DNA of 64,000 nucleotides, taken from the NCBI RefSeq assembly GCF_000715015.1, contig NZ_JMIW01000001.1, forward strand, positions 372,001 to 436,000, read 5' to 3'. The notes beneath the pieces were generated by a model. It ran no database searches, was not told where the DNA came from, and saw only the letters and a list, made by a program, of their open reading frames with translations. The first letter of the stretch is position 1, and every line of letters starts with the position of its first letter. This document shows, piece after piece, positions 1 to 8,549 of this stretch. The stretch is from Erythrobacter longus. GTDB taxonomy: Bacteria > Pseudomonadota > Alphaproteobacteria > Sphingomonadales > Sphingomonadaceae. Made by a program: the position numbers and the translations under genes.

Positions 1-2
1 CT

Positions 3-677
3 ACTTTGGCACTTCTCTTCCCCGCATTCTGGGGTTTGGGAAGCCTTGCCAACCCTGCGCTTGCCGAAGCATCCGAACGCACGCCCATTGTGGTCAGCGG
101 TCCAGAATGCGTAACCGATCCGTTCGCAGAACTGTTTGACCGGGACCAGACCGATTGCGGCAAGATCCTCGGCACGCTGACCGCGTCGGGCGTGACCTAC
201 ACATTGACGCCTGGCGATGAGCTCAAGATTACGGTTGCCGGCAACGCAATTGATCAGGAGCCGCAATGGTTCGAAAGCGGCACAGCGCGGACCGAAGGCG
301 TGCAGGCGGCTTTGAGCGAATACGGCTTTGACTTCTCCAAGCAGCAGCCATCCTTTGCCAACATTGTCGGGATCATAGGGATATTGCTCGTCCTCGCGAT
401 GCTGTCTGCCCTCACATATGGCTCTGTCGCTGCGCTTTTGTCGGAGATGTTCCCGCCCAAAATCCGCTATTCCTCCATGTCGATCCCCTATCACATCGGG
501 GCGGGGTATCTGGGCGGGTTCCTGCCGCTTATCGCAGGGGTGATCGTGGCGAGCACGGGCGATATTTACGCCGGGCTCTGGTACACATGGGGCATTGTTG
601 CATTCGGTATTGTGGTGGCATGGTGGGGCATTCCAGGCGGCCCGCCCAAAGACTTTGCAGACGATGTTGCCACCTGA
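3..677 (+). CDS. MFS transporter, C-terminal part (5' end outside window)
   Basis: The reading frame is open from the first bases, so this is the end of a gene that starts upstream. The visible 224 residues hold a hydrophobic segment, a long polar stretch of about 90 residues with two cysteines (probably a periplasmic loop), then about three to four membrane helices. The cytoplasmic signature LLSEMFPPKIRYSSMS followed by a glycine-rich helix is typical of metabolite:H+ symporters of the MHS/sugar-porter type. Its substrate cannot be read from this fragment. The stop lies inside the next gene's start region (14-base overlap), suggesting co-transcription with alr. Confidence 0.8.
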   Translation, partial: TLALLFPAFWGLGSLANPALAEASERTPIVVSGPECVTDPFAELFDRDQTDCGKILGTLTASGVTYTLTPGDELKITVAGNAIDQEPQWFESGTARTEGVQAALSEYGFDFSKQQPSFANIVGIIGILLVLAMLSALTYGSVAALLSEMFPPKIRYSSMSIPYHIGAGYLGGFLPLIAGVIVASTGDIYAGLWYTWGIVAFGIVVAWWGIPGGPPKDFADDVAT

Positions 678-1698
678 GCCCACCCTTCGGCTAAGCATCG
701 ACAGCCACGCGCTGGCGCACAATTGGCGTGAGCTTGATGCGCTCTCAGGAGATGCCGCAGCAGGCGCTGCGATAAAGGCCAATTGCTATGGTCTTGGCAT
801 CGACCATTGCCTGCCGACTTTGCGCGATGAGGGTTGCGAAAACTTCTTCGTCGCCCATTGGAGCGAGGTTGATGCAGCCCGCGCCCACGTGCCTGCGCAC
901 AAAATTGCGGTCCTGCATGGTCCCATGCGCGACAGCGACGTCGCCTATGCCAAGGCGACCGGGGCCGTGCCGGTCATCAATTCGCTTTCACAGGCGCGGC
1001 GTTGGACACAAGGCGCAGGGCAAACATGCCACCTGATGATTGATACAGGGATCAACCGGCTTGGCATATCACCCGGTGAGATCAGCGATCCTGCTATCAA
1101 AGCGCTCAATATCGATACCGTGATGAGCCATCTTTCAAGCGCTGATGAAGAGAGCGACGCGAACAGGCAGCAGCTAAAAGCCTTTCGCGAATGCCTGCCC
1201 CATCTCTCTTTCAAAAAGGCCAGCCTCGCAAACAGCGCAGGGATTGCACTTGGTGCAGATTATGCGTTTGACCTGACCCGGCCTGGCCTTGCGCTTTACG
1301 GCGGGGTTCCGCGTCCCGAATTGCAAGACACTATCCGCCAGGTTGCCTACGTCGAAGTGGCTGTGATCCAGACACGTATTCTGAGCGCAGGCGACGCTGT
1401 TGGATATAATGGAGCCTACATCGCTGAAACACCGATGCCGGTGGCGACGGTCTCGCTTGGCTATGCCGATGGATTTTTGCGGGTGCGAGGTCCCGGAAAT
1501 GCGTTGATGTATGGCGAGGCAAGGCTCCCCATTCTTGGCAAAGTGTCGATGGACATGGTGGTCGTCGATCTTTCAGCCGCGCCCGGCATTGCCGAAGGGG
1601 ACTGGTTGCAAGTGCCGTTCAACCTTCCCGATGCTGCGCAGCAAAGCACTCTTTCGCAATATGAATTGCTGACGGTTCTGGGTTCGCGCTGGGGTTGA
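664..1698 (+). CDS. alr: Alanine racemase
   Basis: PLP enzyme that interconverts L- and D-alanine for peptidoglycan. With the ATG at 664 the protein has 344 residues. The PLP lysine is Lys38 in IKANCYGLG. The barrel motifs MIDTGINRLGI, HLSSADE and RPGLALYG follow, and the C-terminal domain shows VGYNGAY (catalytic tyrosine region), VSLGYADGF and KVSMDMVVVDLS. An upstream in-frame start at 595 would add 23 residues without homology, so 664 is preferred. It overlaps the transporter stop by 14 bases. A D,D-carboxypeptidase and a lytic transglycosylase lie about 12 kb away. Catabolic and biosynthetic racemases cannot be told apart here. Confidence 0.93.
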   Translation: MLPPEPTLRLSIDSHALAHNWRELDALSGDAAAGAAIKANCYGLGIDHCLPTLRDEGCENFFVAHWSEVDAARAHVPAHKIAVLHGPMRDSDVAYAKATGAVPVINSLSQARRWTQGAGQTCHLMIDTGINRLGISPGEISDPAIKALNIDTVMSHLSSADEESDANRQQLKAFRECLPHLSFKKASLANSAGIALGADYAFDLTRPGLALYGGVPRPELQDTIRQVAYVEVAVIQTRILSAGDAVGYNGAYIAETPMPVATVSLGYADGFLRVRGPGNALMYGEARLPILGKVSMDMVVVDLSAAPGIAEGDWLQVPFNLPDAAQQSTLSQYELLTVLGSRWG

Positions 1699-1744
1699 GA
1701 TTGCCGCGCTATCGCGGGTTTGTTCACAGATGTAACGCAATTGT

Positions 1745-1762
1745 TGCACCGCACATTGTGCA
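1745..1762. promoter_or_regulatory. Inverted repeat upstream of phaR, possible PhaR operator
   Basis: TGCAC-N8-GTGCA is a perfect 5-bp inverted repeat 38 bases before the phaR start, followed by more TGC/GCA-rich sequence (GGTGC, GCTGCAGC). PhaR regulators of alphaproteobacteria are known to bind TGC/GCA-type dyads and often repress their own gene. The repeat is visible; its role as an autoregulatory operator is inferred. Confidence 0.4.
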
Positions 1763-1800
1763 GGTGCTAAGGCTGCAGCATAACTATTTCGGGAAATGTT

Positions 1801-2388
1801 ATGCCTCGCAAGAACGCTGATCCGGCGATGAATGTCTCTGACGATACCATTGTCATCAAAAAATACGCCAATCGGCGCCTCTACAACACTGCTTCCTCCA
1901 GCTACATCACGCTAGACGACCTTGCTTCGATGGTCCGCGAAAACGTCGAATTTGCGGTCTTCGATGCAAAATCGGGCGATGATATTACGCATTCGATCCT
2001 GACCCAGATCATCATGGATGAAGAAGCCAATGGCGAGCAGATGTTGCCCGTCAGCTTCCTTCGCCAGTTGATCTCGATGTACGGCAATTCGATGCAGAGC
2101 ATGATGCCATCCTACCTTGAGGCAACGGTCACAAACTTTCGCGAAAAGCAGACCGAAATCCGCGAGGCCTTTGAAAAGGGCATGGCCAACAACCCGATCA
2201 GCGCGATCCACGAAACCAATATGGCAATGATGCGCGCAGCAGCCGAGACTTTCATTCCGGGCGTCAGCGGGAAAAGCAGCGCGAAGAAAGCAAAAAGCGG
2301 GCCCAAAGAAGGGTCCGGCGATGAAATCGCAGCCCTGCGCGAACAGATGGCAGCCATGCAAAAGAAGCTGGACGATCTTAGCAAATAG
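1801..2388 (+). CDS. phaR: Polyhydroxyalkanoate synthesis regulator PhaR
   Basis: DNA-binding repressor that senses polyhydroxyalkanoate granules and controls phasin and granule genes. The 195-residue protein has the N-terminal PHB_acc_N domain (IVIKKYANRRLYNTASSSYI, about residues 18-37) followed by the accumulation-regulator repeats (DDITHSILTQIIMDEE, LRQLISMYGNSMQSMMP). The C-terminal third is Lys/Ser-rich and ends in a short coiled-coil-like stretch (ALREQMAAMQKKLDDL). An in-frame ATG at 1828 is an alternative start. No PHA synthase or phasin gene is in the window. Likely autoregulated through the inverted repeat just upstream. Confidence 0.92.
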   Translation: MPRKNADPAMNVSDDTIVIKKYANRRLYNTASSSYITLDDLASMVRENVEFAVFDAKSGDDITHSILTQIIMDEEANGEQMLPVSFLRQLISMYGNSMQSMMPSYLEATVTNFREKQTEIREAFEKGMANNPISAIHETNMAMMRAAAETFIPGVSGKSSAKKAKSGPKEGSGDEIAALREQMAAMQKKLDDLSK

Positions 2389-2438
2389 CGGCAGGCGCCA
2401 CGGCACAATTACAAAGCTCAAAAATAGGAAAAACCCTC

Positions 2439-3995
2439 GTGTCCAACATTAGGCACGCGCTCAACGTGAAGCGCGAAGACGATTTTGCCAAATGGTATCA
2501 AGAAGTCATCAGCGCCGCTGACCTTGCTGAAGAGTCGGGCGTGCGTGGGTGCATGGTAATCAAGCCGTGGGGCTATGGCATTTGGGAGCGCGTCCAGCGC
2601 TTGATGGATGACCGGATCAAGGCCGCTGGCATTGCGAACGCCTATTTCCCGCTGTTCATCCCGCTCGCCAATTTTGAGCGTGAGGCGGACCATGTTGATG
2701 GCTTTGCAAAAGAAATGGCCGTCGTCACTCACCACCGCCTGATCGCGGACGGGAAGGGCGGGTTGATCCCCGATCCAGAGGCGAAACTCGAAGAGCCTCT
2801 GGTTGTGCGCCCAACATCCGAAACCATTATCGGCGATGCAATGGCGCGCTGGATTCAGTCCTGGCGCGATCTGCCTTTGATGCTCAACCAATGGGCCAAT
2901 GTTGTTCGGTGGGAGATGCGCACGCGGATGTTCCTGCGCACGAGCGAGTTCCTTTGGCAAGAAGGCCACACCGCCCACGCCACGCGTGAAGAGGCGCTGG
3001 AGGAAACGCACCGCGCGCTCGAAATGTACCGGGCCTGCGTTGAAGAAGACCTCGCCATGCCGGTGATCGCGGGCGAAAAGCCTGAGAATGAGCGTTTTCC
3101 GGGAGCGGACGAAACATGGTCGATCGAGGCCATGATGCAGGATGGTAAAGCGCTCCAAGCGGGCACATCGCATTATCTGGGCACCAGTTTCGCAAGCGCG
3201 GCGGGCATTCATTATCAGGACAAAGAGGGCCAACAACAGCTGTGCCACACGACGAGCTGGGGCACGTCCACGAGGCTGATTGGCGGGGTTGTGATGACCC
3301 ACGGCGATGACGATGGCCTGCGCGTGCCCCCACGCATTGCGCCGCATCAAATCATCATCCTGCCAATGCTTCGCGACAAGCCAGAGGATGAGGCTGTGCT
3401 CGCCTATTGCGAGGAGGTTCGCAAATCCTTGGCGGGCGTTTCTGCCTTGGGTGAGCCGGTCCGCGTGCTGCTTGACAAGACGCCGGGCAAGGCGGCCGCA
3501 AAGCGCTGGAACTGGGTCAAGAAAGGCGCACCGATTATCGTCGAGGTTGGCACGCGCGATATGGAAAACGGCAAGGTAGCTGTGCTTCGCCGCGATGCTT
3601 TGTGGAACATGGACAATGGCAAGCCTGCGATGGCTTTCACCGCGCGCGATGAATTTGTTGGGGGCGTTGCGGCCTTGCTCGAAGACATTCAGGCGGGACT
3701 TTTCAACGAAGCCAGAGAACGCCGCGATGCGAAGATCACTCGCGGGATGACTGATTGGCACGATGTCGTAAATTCCTTCCGCAAAGGCGGCAAATATCCT
3801 GGCTGGGTAGAGGTCCAATGGGCAAAACCAAGCGGCGCTGAACTCGAAGCGGTGGTTGAAAAGCTGAAGGCTGAAAAACTCACCTTCCGCAATGTGCCGC
3901 GTGATCCATTGGGTGATGGAACGCCTGACGACGGTGTTTGCATCTTCTCTGGCAAACCTGCGGTCGAGCGGATTTTGATAGCGCGCGCCTACTAG
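2439..3995 (+). CDS. proS: Prolyl-tRNA synthetase, archaeal/eukaryotic-type
   Basis: Charges tRNA-Pro with proline. The 518-residue protein starts with GTG. It is not the usual bacterial ProRS with an editing insertion: the N-terminus (FAKWYQEVISAADLAEES, GCMVIKPWGYGIWERVQ), motif 2 (RTSEFLWQEGHTAHAT), motif 3 (VVMTHGDDDGLRVPPRIAP) and the C-terminal domain ending in CIFSGKPAVERILIARAY match the archaeal/eukaryotic (type 3) form. The C-terminal AY, which reaches the active site in the Thermus enzyme, is present, while the zinc cysteines seem reduced to one. rnr starts on the base after its stop, so the two are translated together. The family is clear; the history of the gene is not. Confidence 0.95.
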   Translation: MSNIRHALNVKREDDFAKWYQEVISAADLAEESGVRGCMVIKPWGYGIWERVQRLMDDRIKAAGIANAYFPLFIPLANFEREADHVDGFAKEMAVVTHHRLIADGKGGLIPDPEAKLEEPLVVRPTSETIIGDAMARWIQSWRDLPLMLNQWANVVRWEMRTRMFLRTSEFLWQEGHTAHATREEALEETHRALEMYRACVEEDLAMPVIAGEKPENERFPGADETWSIEAMMQDGKALQAGTSHYLGTSFASAAGIHYQDKEGQQQLCHTTSWGTSTRLIGGVVMTHGDDDGLRVPPRIAPHQIIILPMLRDKPEDEAVLAYCEEVRKSLAGVSALGEPVRVLLDKTPGKAAAKRWNWVKKGAPIIVEVGTRDMENGKVAVLRRDALWNMDNGKPAMAFTARDEFVGGVAALLEDIQAGLFNEARERRDAKITRGMTDWHDVVNSFRKGGKYPGWVEVQWAKPSGAELEAVVEKLKAEKLTFRNVPRDPLGDGTPDDGVCIFSGKPAVERILIARAY

Positions 3996-6329
3996 ATGGC
4001 CAATCGCAATCCCAATTACTCGCCCAAAATGCCTCAGGGCATGCCGACGAAAAAACAGATCCTTGAGTTCATCCAGTCGAGCGACATTCCCGCTGGAAAG
4101 CGCGAAATTGCGCGGGCTTTCGGGCTTAAAGGTCAGGAAAAGATCACACTCAAACGCCTGCTTAAAGACATGGCGGAAGAGGGGCTGATCGATGGGAAGA
4201 AGACCGCGTACCACCAGATGGGCGGCGTGCCCAAGGTGACGGTTCTTCGCGTGGTCGAGATCGAAGATGGCGAGGCCATAGCGATACCGGACAATTGGTC
4301 CCCCGAAGCGCCAAGCGAACCTCCGCGCCTCACCATGAAAGAGATGAAGGCACCCAAAGGCAGGGGAGGCGGCAAGAGTGCGCCTGCCCTCAAGCGCGGC
4401 GACCGGGTGCTGAGCCGGACAGAGGAAACAGACGCGGGGTGGGTCGCCTATCCCATGAAGAAACTGCCCGCGCGCACAGAAGGCCTTATGGGCGTGGTCG
4501 AGCTTGACGGCACGGGCACACCGTGGCTTGCGCCAGTTGATAAACGCGTTCGCAATTCAGCAAAGATCGTGGATCTGGGCGGGGCCGAGGAAGGCCAATT
4601 GGTGCTCGCAGAAAAAGCGGGCCGGTCAGAACGCGCAGGCGTCAAAGTAATCGAAGTCGTGGGTGATCCGCTCGCGCCCAAAAGCTTTAGTCTTATCGCC
4701 ATTGCGAAACTTGGCATTCCCCATGTCTTCCCCGACACAGTCCACGAAGAAGCGCGGCGCGCAGCGACATTGCCACTGTCAGAAGACAAACGCGAAGACC
4801 TGCGCCATGTGCCAATCGTTGCGATTGATCCCGCCGATGCGCGCGATCACGACGATGCAATCTGGGCAGAGCCTGACGGGGAGGGAGGCTATAACGCTCT
4901 CATCGCGATTGCGGACGTCAGCTTTTACGTGCGCCCCGGCTCCGCGCTCGACAAAGAGGCAAGGAAACGCGGCAATTCAGTGTATTTCCCCGACCGCGTC
5001 GTGCCGATGCTTCCCGAAGTGCTCTCAGCCGACGTGTGCTCTTTGCGCGAAGGCGAGGACCGTGCGGCGATGGTGTGCCACGCGCATATCGATGCAAGCG
5101 GCACAGTCAAAACGCGCAAATTCACCCGCGCAATCGTGCGCATCCACCACAATATCGCTTATGAAGATGCGCAAAGCGCCGTGGATGCAGGCAGTCCGCC
5201 GGAATATCTCGCCAACCTTTGGGGCGCGTGGAAATTGCTCGCGGAGGCGCGCGAAAAGCGGGAACCTCTCGAACTGGAGATACCCGAACGCCGCGTCATG
5301 CTGAACGATGAGGGTCAGATTGCCGAAATCGCCGTTCGCGAGCGGCTTGATGCGCACCGCGTCGTCGAAGATTTCATGATCGCAGCCAATGTGGCGGCGG
5401 CCAAAGCTCTCGAGGCCAAAAACTCACCGGTCGTTTACCGCAACCACGAGGTGCCCGCGCGCGAAAAGATGATTGCCCTGCGCGATTACATGGCGACGCT
5501 TGAAAAGAAGCTCTCGCTTGGTCAGGTGATCAAGCCGTCGCTGTTCAACCGCCTGCTTTCGGACATCACGGATGAAAGCGAAAAGGCGCAATTGATGGAA
5601 GCGGTGCTGCGCAGCCAGACGCAGGCCTATTACGGTCCCGCCAATACGGGGCACTTTGGCTTGGCGCTGGGTTCCTATGCCCATTTCACATCGCCCATCC
5701 GGCGGTATTCCGATCTTCTCGTGCACCGCGCTCTGGTCGATGCCTACAAGCTTGAACAACCCAAGCCCCCCGGTTCGCTCCCCGATACAAGCGGTTTGTC
5801 GGACAAGGACCGCGCCAACATCCAGGAGGTGTGCGACGCCATCAGCCAGGCCGAACGCCGCGCGATGGAGGCGGAGCGCGACACCATCGACCGCTATGTC
5901 GCAGCATGGCTTTCAGGGCGCGTGGGCGAACAATTCGACACGCGCATCACTGGCGTGCAAAGCTTCGGCTTTTTCGCAACCATCGAGAGGCTTGGCGGAG
6001 ACGGTCTGGTGCCTGTTTCAACCTTGGGCCGCGAACATTTCCGTTATGAAGAAGCCGCGCAAGCATTGATCGGTGAAGACAGCGGGAAAACCTACAAATC
6101 AGGCGACCGGCTAAGGCTGCAACTGGCAGAGGCGAACGCGCTCACCGGCGCTCTTAAATTCGCGGTACTTGATGCCGATGGCAATGTGATCGAACCGCGC
6201 GGCGCTCGGCCAGCACCACGATATGGCCGCGGGGGTGACCGGAAAGGCTCTGGCCCCAAGAAAGGCAAGTACCAAACGAACAAACGCGGGCGTCCCGGCA
6301 ATATCCGGCACCAGGGGCGGCGGAAATAA
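3996..6329 (+). CDS. rnr: Ribonuclease R
   Basis: 3'-to-5' exoribonuclease of the RNB family that degrades structured RNA and takes part in rRNA and tmRNA quality control. The 777 residues hold an N-terminal winged-helix segment (SDIPAGKREIARAFGLKGQEKITL), cold-shock/OB domains, the RNB core with the metal-binding aspartates (DPADARDHDDAIWAE, about 270-290), the HFTSPIRRYSDLLVHR motif, an S1 domain (about 635-710) and a very basic Gly/Arg/Lys tail. Length matches RNase R rather than RNase II. The ATG follows the proS stop directly, implying translational coupling. Confidence 0.95.
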   Translation: MANRNPNYSPKMPQGMPTKKQILEFIQSSDIPAGKREIARAFGLKGQEKITLKRLLKDMAEEGLIDGKKTAYHQMGGVPKVTVLRVVEIEDGEAIAIPDNWSPEAPSEPPRLTMKEMKAPKGRGGGKSAPALKRGDRVLSRTEETDAGWVAYPMKKLPARTEGLMGVVELDGTGTPWLAPVDKRVRNSAKIVDLGGAEEGQLVLAEKAGRSERAGVKVIEVVGDPLAPKSFSLIAIAKLGIPHVFPDTVHEEARRAATLPLSEDKREDLRHVPIVAIDPADARDHDDAIWAEPDGEGGYNALIAIADVSFYVRPGSALDKEARKRGNSVYFPDRVVPMLPEVLSADVCSLREGEDRAAMVCHAHIDASGTVKTRKFTRAIVRIHHNIAYEDAQSAVDAGSPPEYLANLWGAWKLLAEAREKREPLELEIPERRVMLNDEGQIAEIAVRERLDAHRVVEDFMIAANVAAAKALEAKNSPVVYRNHEVPAREKMIALRDYMATLEKKLSLGQVIKPSLFNRLLSDITDESEKAQLMEAVLRSQTQAYYGPANTGHFGLALGSYAHFTSPIRRYSDLLVHRALVDAYKLEQPKPPGSLPDTSGLSDKDRANIQEVCDAISQAERRAMEAERDTIDRYVAAWLSGRVGEQFDTRITGVQSFGFFATIERLGGDGLVPVSTLGREHFRYEEAAQALIGEDSGKTYKSGDRLRLQLAEANALTGALKFAVLDADGNVIEPRGARPAPRYGRGGDRKGSGPKKGKYQTNKRGRPGNIRHQGRRK

Positions 6330-6345
6330 CGGTTCAACGCAGCGC

Positions 6346-6798
6346 TTAAGCTTCGTGGTCGCTGTTCTTTTCGTCATAGCCTTCGGGCACGATGTAAAGC
6401 GGACAGGGCAGGCTCCCGGCCACTGTGGCAAAGTGCGACACCAATGGCCCCGGCGCGCTCCCTTTTGCAGCCCCTAGAACAAGCGCTGCGACTTCTTTGT
6501 GGCCTTCCAGAAACTCGGTCACGATCTTTGGGCCGTTGCCGATCTTCACCGAAATCGTGGGCATAACCCCGCTTTCCGCCAGCAAATTGCCTGCGACACC
6601 ATGGGCTAGCATCTCTGCCCGGTCGCGCGCTTCCTGCTCGATTGTGGCCTGAACCCCGCCAAATGCGCTTACGCTTTGCTGCGCCACGAAAGCGAGCAAA
6701 TGCACCGCGCCGCCCACCGCAACCGCGCGCCGCGCAGCATATCGCAAAGCTGCGCGCGCTTCGTCACTTTCATCAATGATGACTAGAAATGTGCGCAT
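6346..6798 (-). CDS. Universal stress protein, UspA family
   Basis: The 150-residue protein begins MRTFLVIIDESDEARAALRY and has a single Usp domain. The nucleotide-binding stretch is partly kept (VLGAAKGSAPGPLVSHFATVAGSLPCPLYIV; the usual pattern is G-x2-G-x9-G-S/T). A longer frame reaches upstream to 7008, but its first 70 residues do not look like the family and overlap pdhC, so the ATG at 6798 is chosen. It converges on rnr with only 16 bases between the stops and diverges from pdhC. Target and ligand are unknown. Confidence 0.85.
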   Translation of the reverse strand: MRTFLVIIDESDEARAALRYAARRAVAVGGAVHLLAFVAQQSVSAFGGVQATIEQEARDRAEMLAHGVAGNLLAESGVMPTISVKIGNGPKIVTEFLEGHKEVAALVLGAAKGSAPGPLVSHFATVAGSLPCPLYIVPEGYDEKNSDHEA

Positions 6799-6971
6799 CA
6801 ATGCCTCTCCGACCCGCTCCCAAGTCGCCGGGTATCCCGCCAATCGGGCAGTATTGCAAGTGAGCGTGCGATAAGAACTGGTGAAGTCGTATGCAAACAC
6901 TTGCCCCATGTGGTGCCAAGCCGTAACGGAAAGAAAGACGGTCAAACACGTGATGGGGATCATCAAAGCCA

Positions 6972-8366
6972 ATGGCGATTGAACTGAAAATGCCTGCTCT
7001 TTCTCCAACCATGGAAGAAGGGACGCTGGCCCGCTGGCTTGTTAAAGTGGGCGATAAAATTTCCTCCGGCGACATTATGGCCGAGATCGAAACCGACAAA
7101 GCGACGATGGAATTTGAGGCCGTCGACGAAGGCATTTTGGCCGCGATTGTTGTCGAAGAGGGCACAGAGAATGTGGCTGTGGGAACAGTCATCGCAATGC
7201 TCGCCGAAGAGGGCGAGGATGTTGGCGATGTAAGCGCACCATCGGCGTCTGCTGCTGCGCCAACTCCTGCATCTGAGTCTGCACCAGCCCCAACACCAGC
7301 GCCCGCAACCGCTTCGAGCGGCACGGCTAAGGCAAGCCCGCTCGCACGCCGGATTGCCGCCAATGAAGGCGTTGATCTTGGCTCTGTCTCTGGATCAGGT
7401 CCCAAGGGCAGAATTGTGAAAGCGGATGTCAAGGCGGTTGCTGGCGGCGCGTCTGCCCCAACACCTCAGCAACACGGCGACCGAGTGATTGCATCCCCGC
7501 TTGCCAAGAAACTTGCAGGCGAAAAAGGGATCGACCTTGCGGCAGTCTCCGGCACTGGTCCGGGTGGCCGCGTTGTGAAGGCCGATATCGACAATTACGT
7601 TCCAGCACCCGCAGCCACCGCACAGGAACCCAAGGCGGCACCATCTGCGAAGGTTTCTCCTGCCAACGATCTCGACGCGCCGTATGAAGAGCAAAAGCTC
7701 AACAATGTGCGCAAAGTCATCGCGCGCCGCCTGACGGAAGCGAAACAAACCGTCCCGCATATCTACCTCACCGTGGATATCCGGCTCGATCCGCTGCTCG
7801 CCATGCGCAAGCAATTGAACGAGGCATTGGAAGCGGACGGCGTGAAGCTTTCGGTCAACGACCTCATCATCAAGGCTCTCGCCCGCGCTTTGACGCGTGA
7901 GCCGCAGTGCAACGTCAGCTTTCAGGGCGATGTGATGCACCAATACGCCCACGCCGATATATCGGTAGCGGTGGCCGCGCCCTCGGGCCTGATCACGCCG
8001 ATCATCCGCGATGCCGGGCGCAAGAGCCTGTCGGAAATCTCTGCCGAGATGAAAGAGCTTGCGGGTAAAGCGCGAGAGGGCAAGCTGCAACCGCATGAGT
8101 ACCAAGGTGGCACGGCGAGCCTTTCGAACCTCGGCATGTTCGGGACCAAGCAATTCGATGCGGTCATCAACCCGCCGCAAGGCATGATCCTCGCCGTGGG
8201 TGCTGGTGAGCAGCGGCCTCATGTGGTCGACGGCGAATTAACCGTCGCCACCGTGATGAGCGCGACAGGCAGTTTTGACCACCGCGCGATTGACGGCGTG
8301 GACGGGGCAAAGCTGATGGATCAGCTCAGGACCCTGATCGAGAACCCGATGGGGCTGGTGGTCTGA
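6972..8366 (+). CDS. pdhC: Pyruvate dehydrogenase E2, dihydrolipoamide acetyltransferase, with two E3-binding domains
   Basis: Core of the pyruvate dehydrogenase complex: carries the swinging lipoyl arm and transfers acetyl groups to CoA. The 464 residues comprise a lipoyl domain (1-80, lipoylated Lys43 in ETDKATME), an Ala/Pro linker, a peripheral-subunit-binding domain (about 121-155), a second one (about 174-208), another linker and the acetyltransferase domain with the catalytic FDHRAIDG (His about 437). Two consecutive binding domains are unusual; alphaproteobacterial E2 chains normally have one. lpdA (E3) follows 183 bases downstream, while the E1 genes are at 48.9-51.3 kb. A 2-oxoglutarate E2 is less likely given the close match of its lipoyl domain to PdhB. 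Confidence 0.93.
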   Translation: MAIELKMPALSPTMEEGTLARWLVKVGDKISSGDIMAEIETDKATMEFEAVDEGILAAIVVEEGTENVAVGTVIAMLAEEGEDVGDVSAPSASAAAPTPASESAPAPTPAPATASSGTAKASPLARRIAANEGVDLGSVSGSGPKGRIVKADVKAVAGGASAPTPQQHGDRVIASPLAKKLAGEKGIDLAAVSGTGPGGRVVKADIDNYVPAPAATAQEPKAAPSAKVSPANDLDAPYEEQKLNNVRKVIARRLTEAKQTVPHIYLTVDIRLDPLLAMRKQLNEALEADGVKLSVNDLIIKALARALTREPQCNVSFQGDVMHQYAHADISVAVAAPSGLITPIIRDAGRKSLSEISAEMKELAGKAREGKLQPHEYQGGTASLSNLGMFGTKQFDAVINPPQGMILAVGAGEQRPHVVDGELTVATVMSATGSFDHRAIDGVDGAKLMDQLRTLIENPMGLVV

Positions 8367-8511
8367 TTAAGGTTGAGGGCGGCTCAAAAGGGGCTGTCCT
8401 ACACGGATAGGAAAATGCGAGGGGTGAGGCGATGAACATGCGTCTTCTTCCCTTGAGAAACACTTGAGAATGGCACCGGTTTCGGGTGGTCAGATTTTCT
8501 ACCCCTGGACA

Positions 8512-8529
8512 GTGTGTCAAGTGTGTCAA
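8512..8529 (+). repeat. Tandem 9-bp repeat upstream of lpdA
   Basis: GTGTGTCAA occurs twice head-to-tail, ending 20 bases before the lpdA ATG. It sits in a 183-base gap after pdhC. It could be an operator half-site pair or chance; a weak AAGG ribosome-binding site follows at 8535. Confidence 0.35.
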
Positions 8530-8549
8530 AAAGTGAAGGTTATTAAGCA

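Noticed and set aside
2418..4214. 598-codon open frame on the minus strand over proS
   Set aside because: It mirrors the codon pattern of proS on the other strand; it has no recognisable domain or ribosome-binding site, and proS motifs are clear.
6799..7008. 70-codon N-terminal extension of the stress protein
   Set aside because: Hydrophobic run overlaps pdhC and is unlike UspA; the inner ATG gives a full domain.
8431..8466. 11-codon leader peptide before lpdA
   Set aside because: No run of regulatory codons, no attenuator hairpin and no clear ribosome-binding site.
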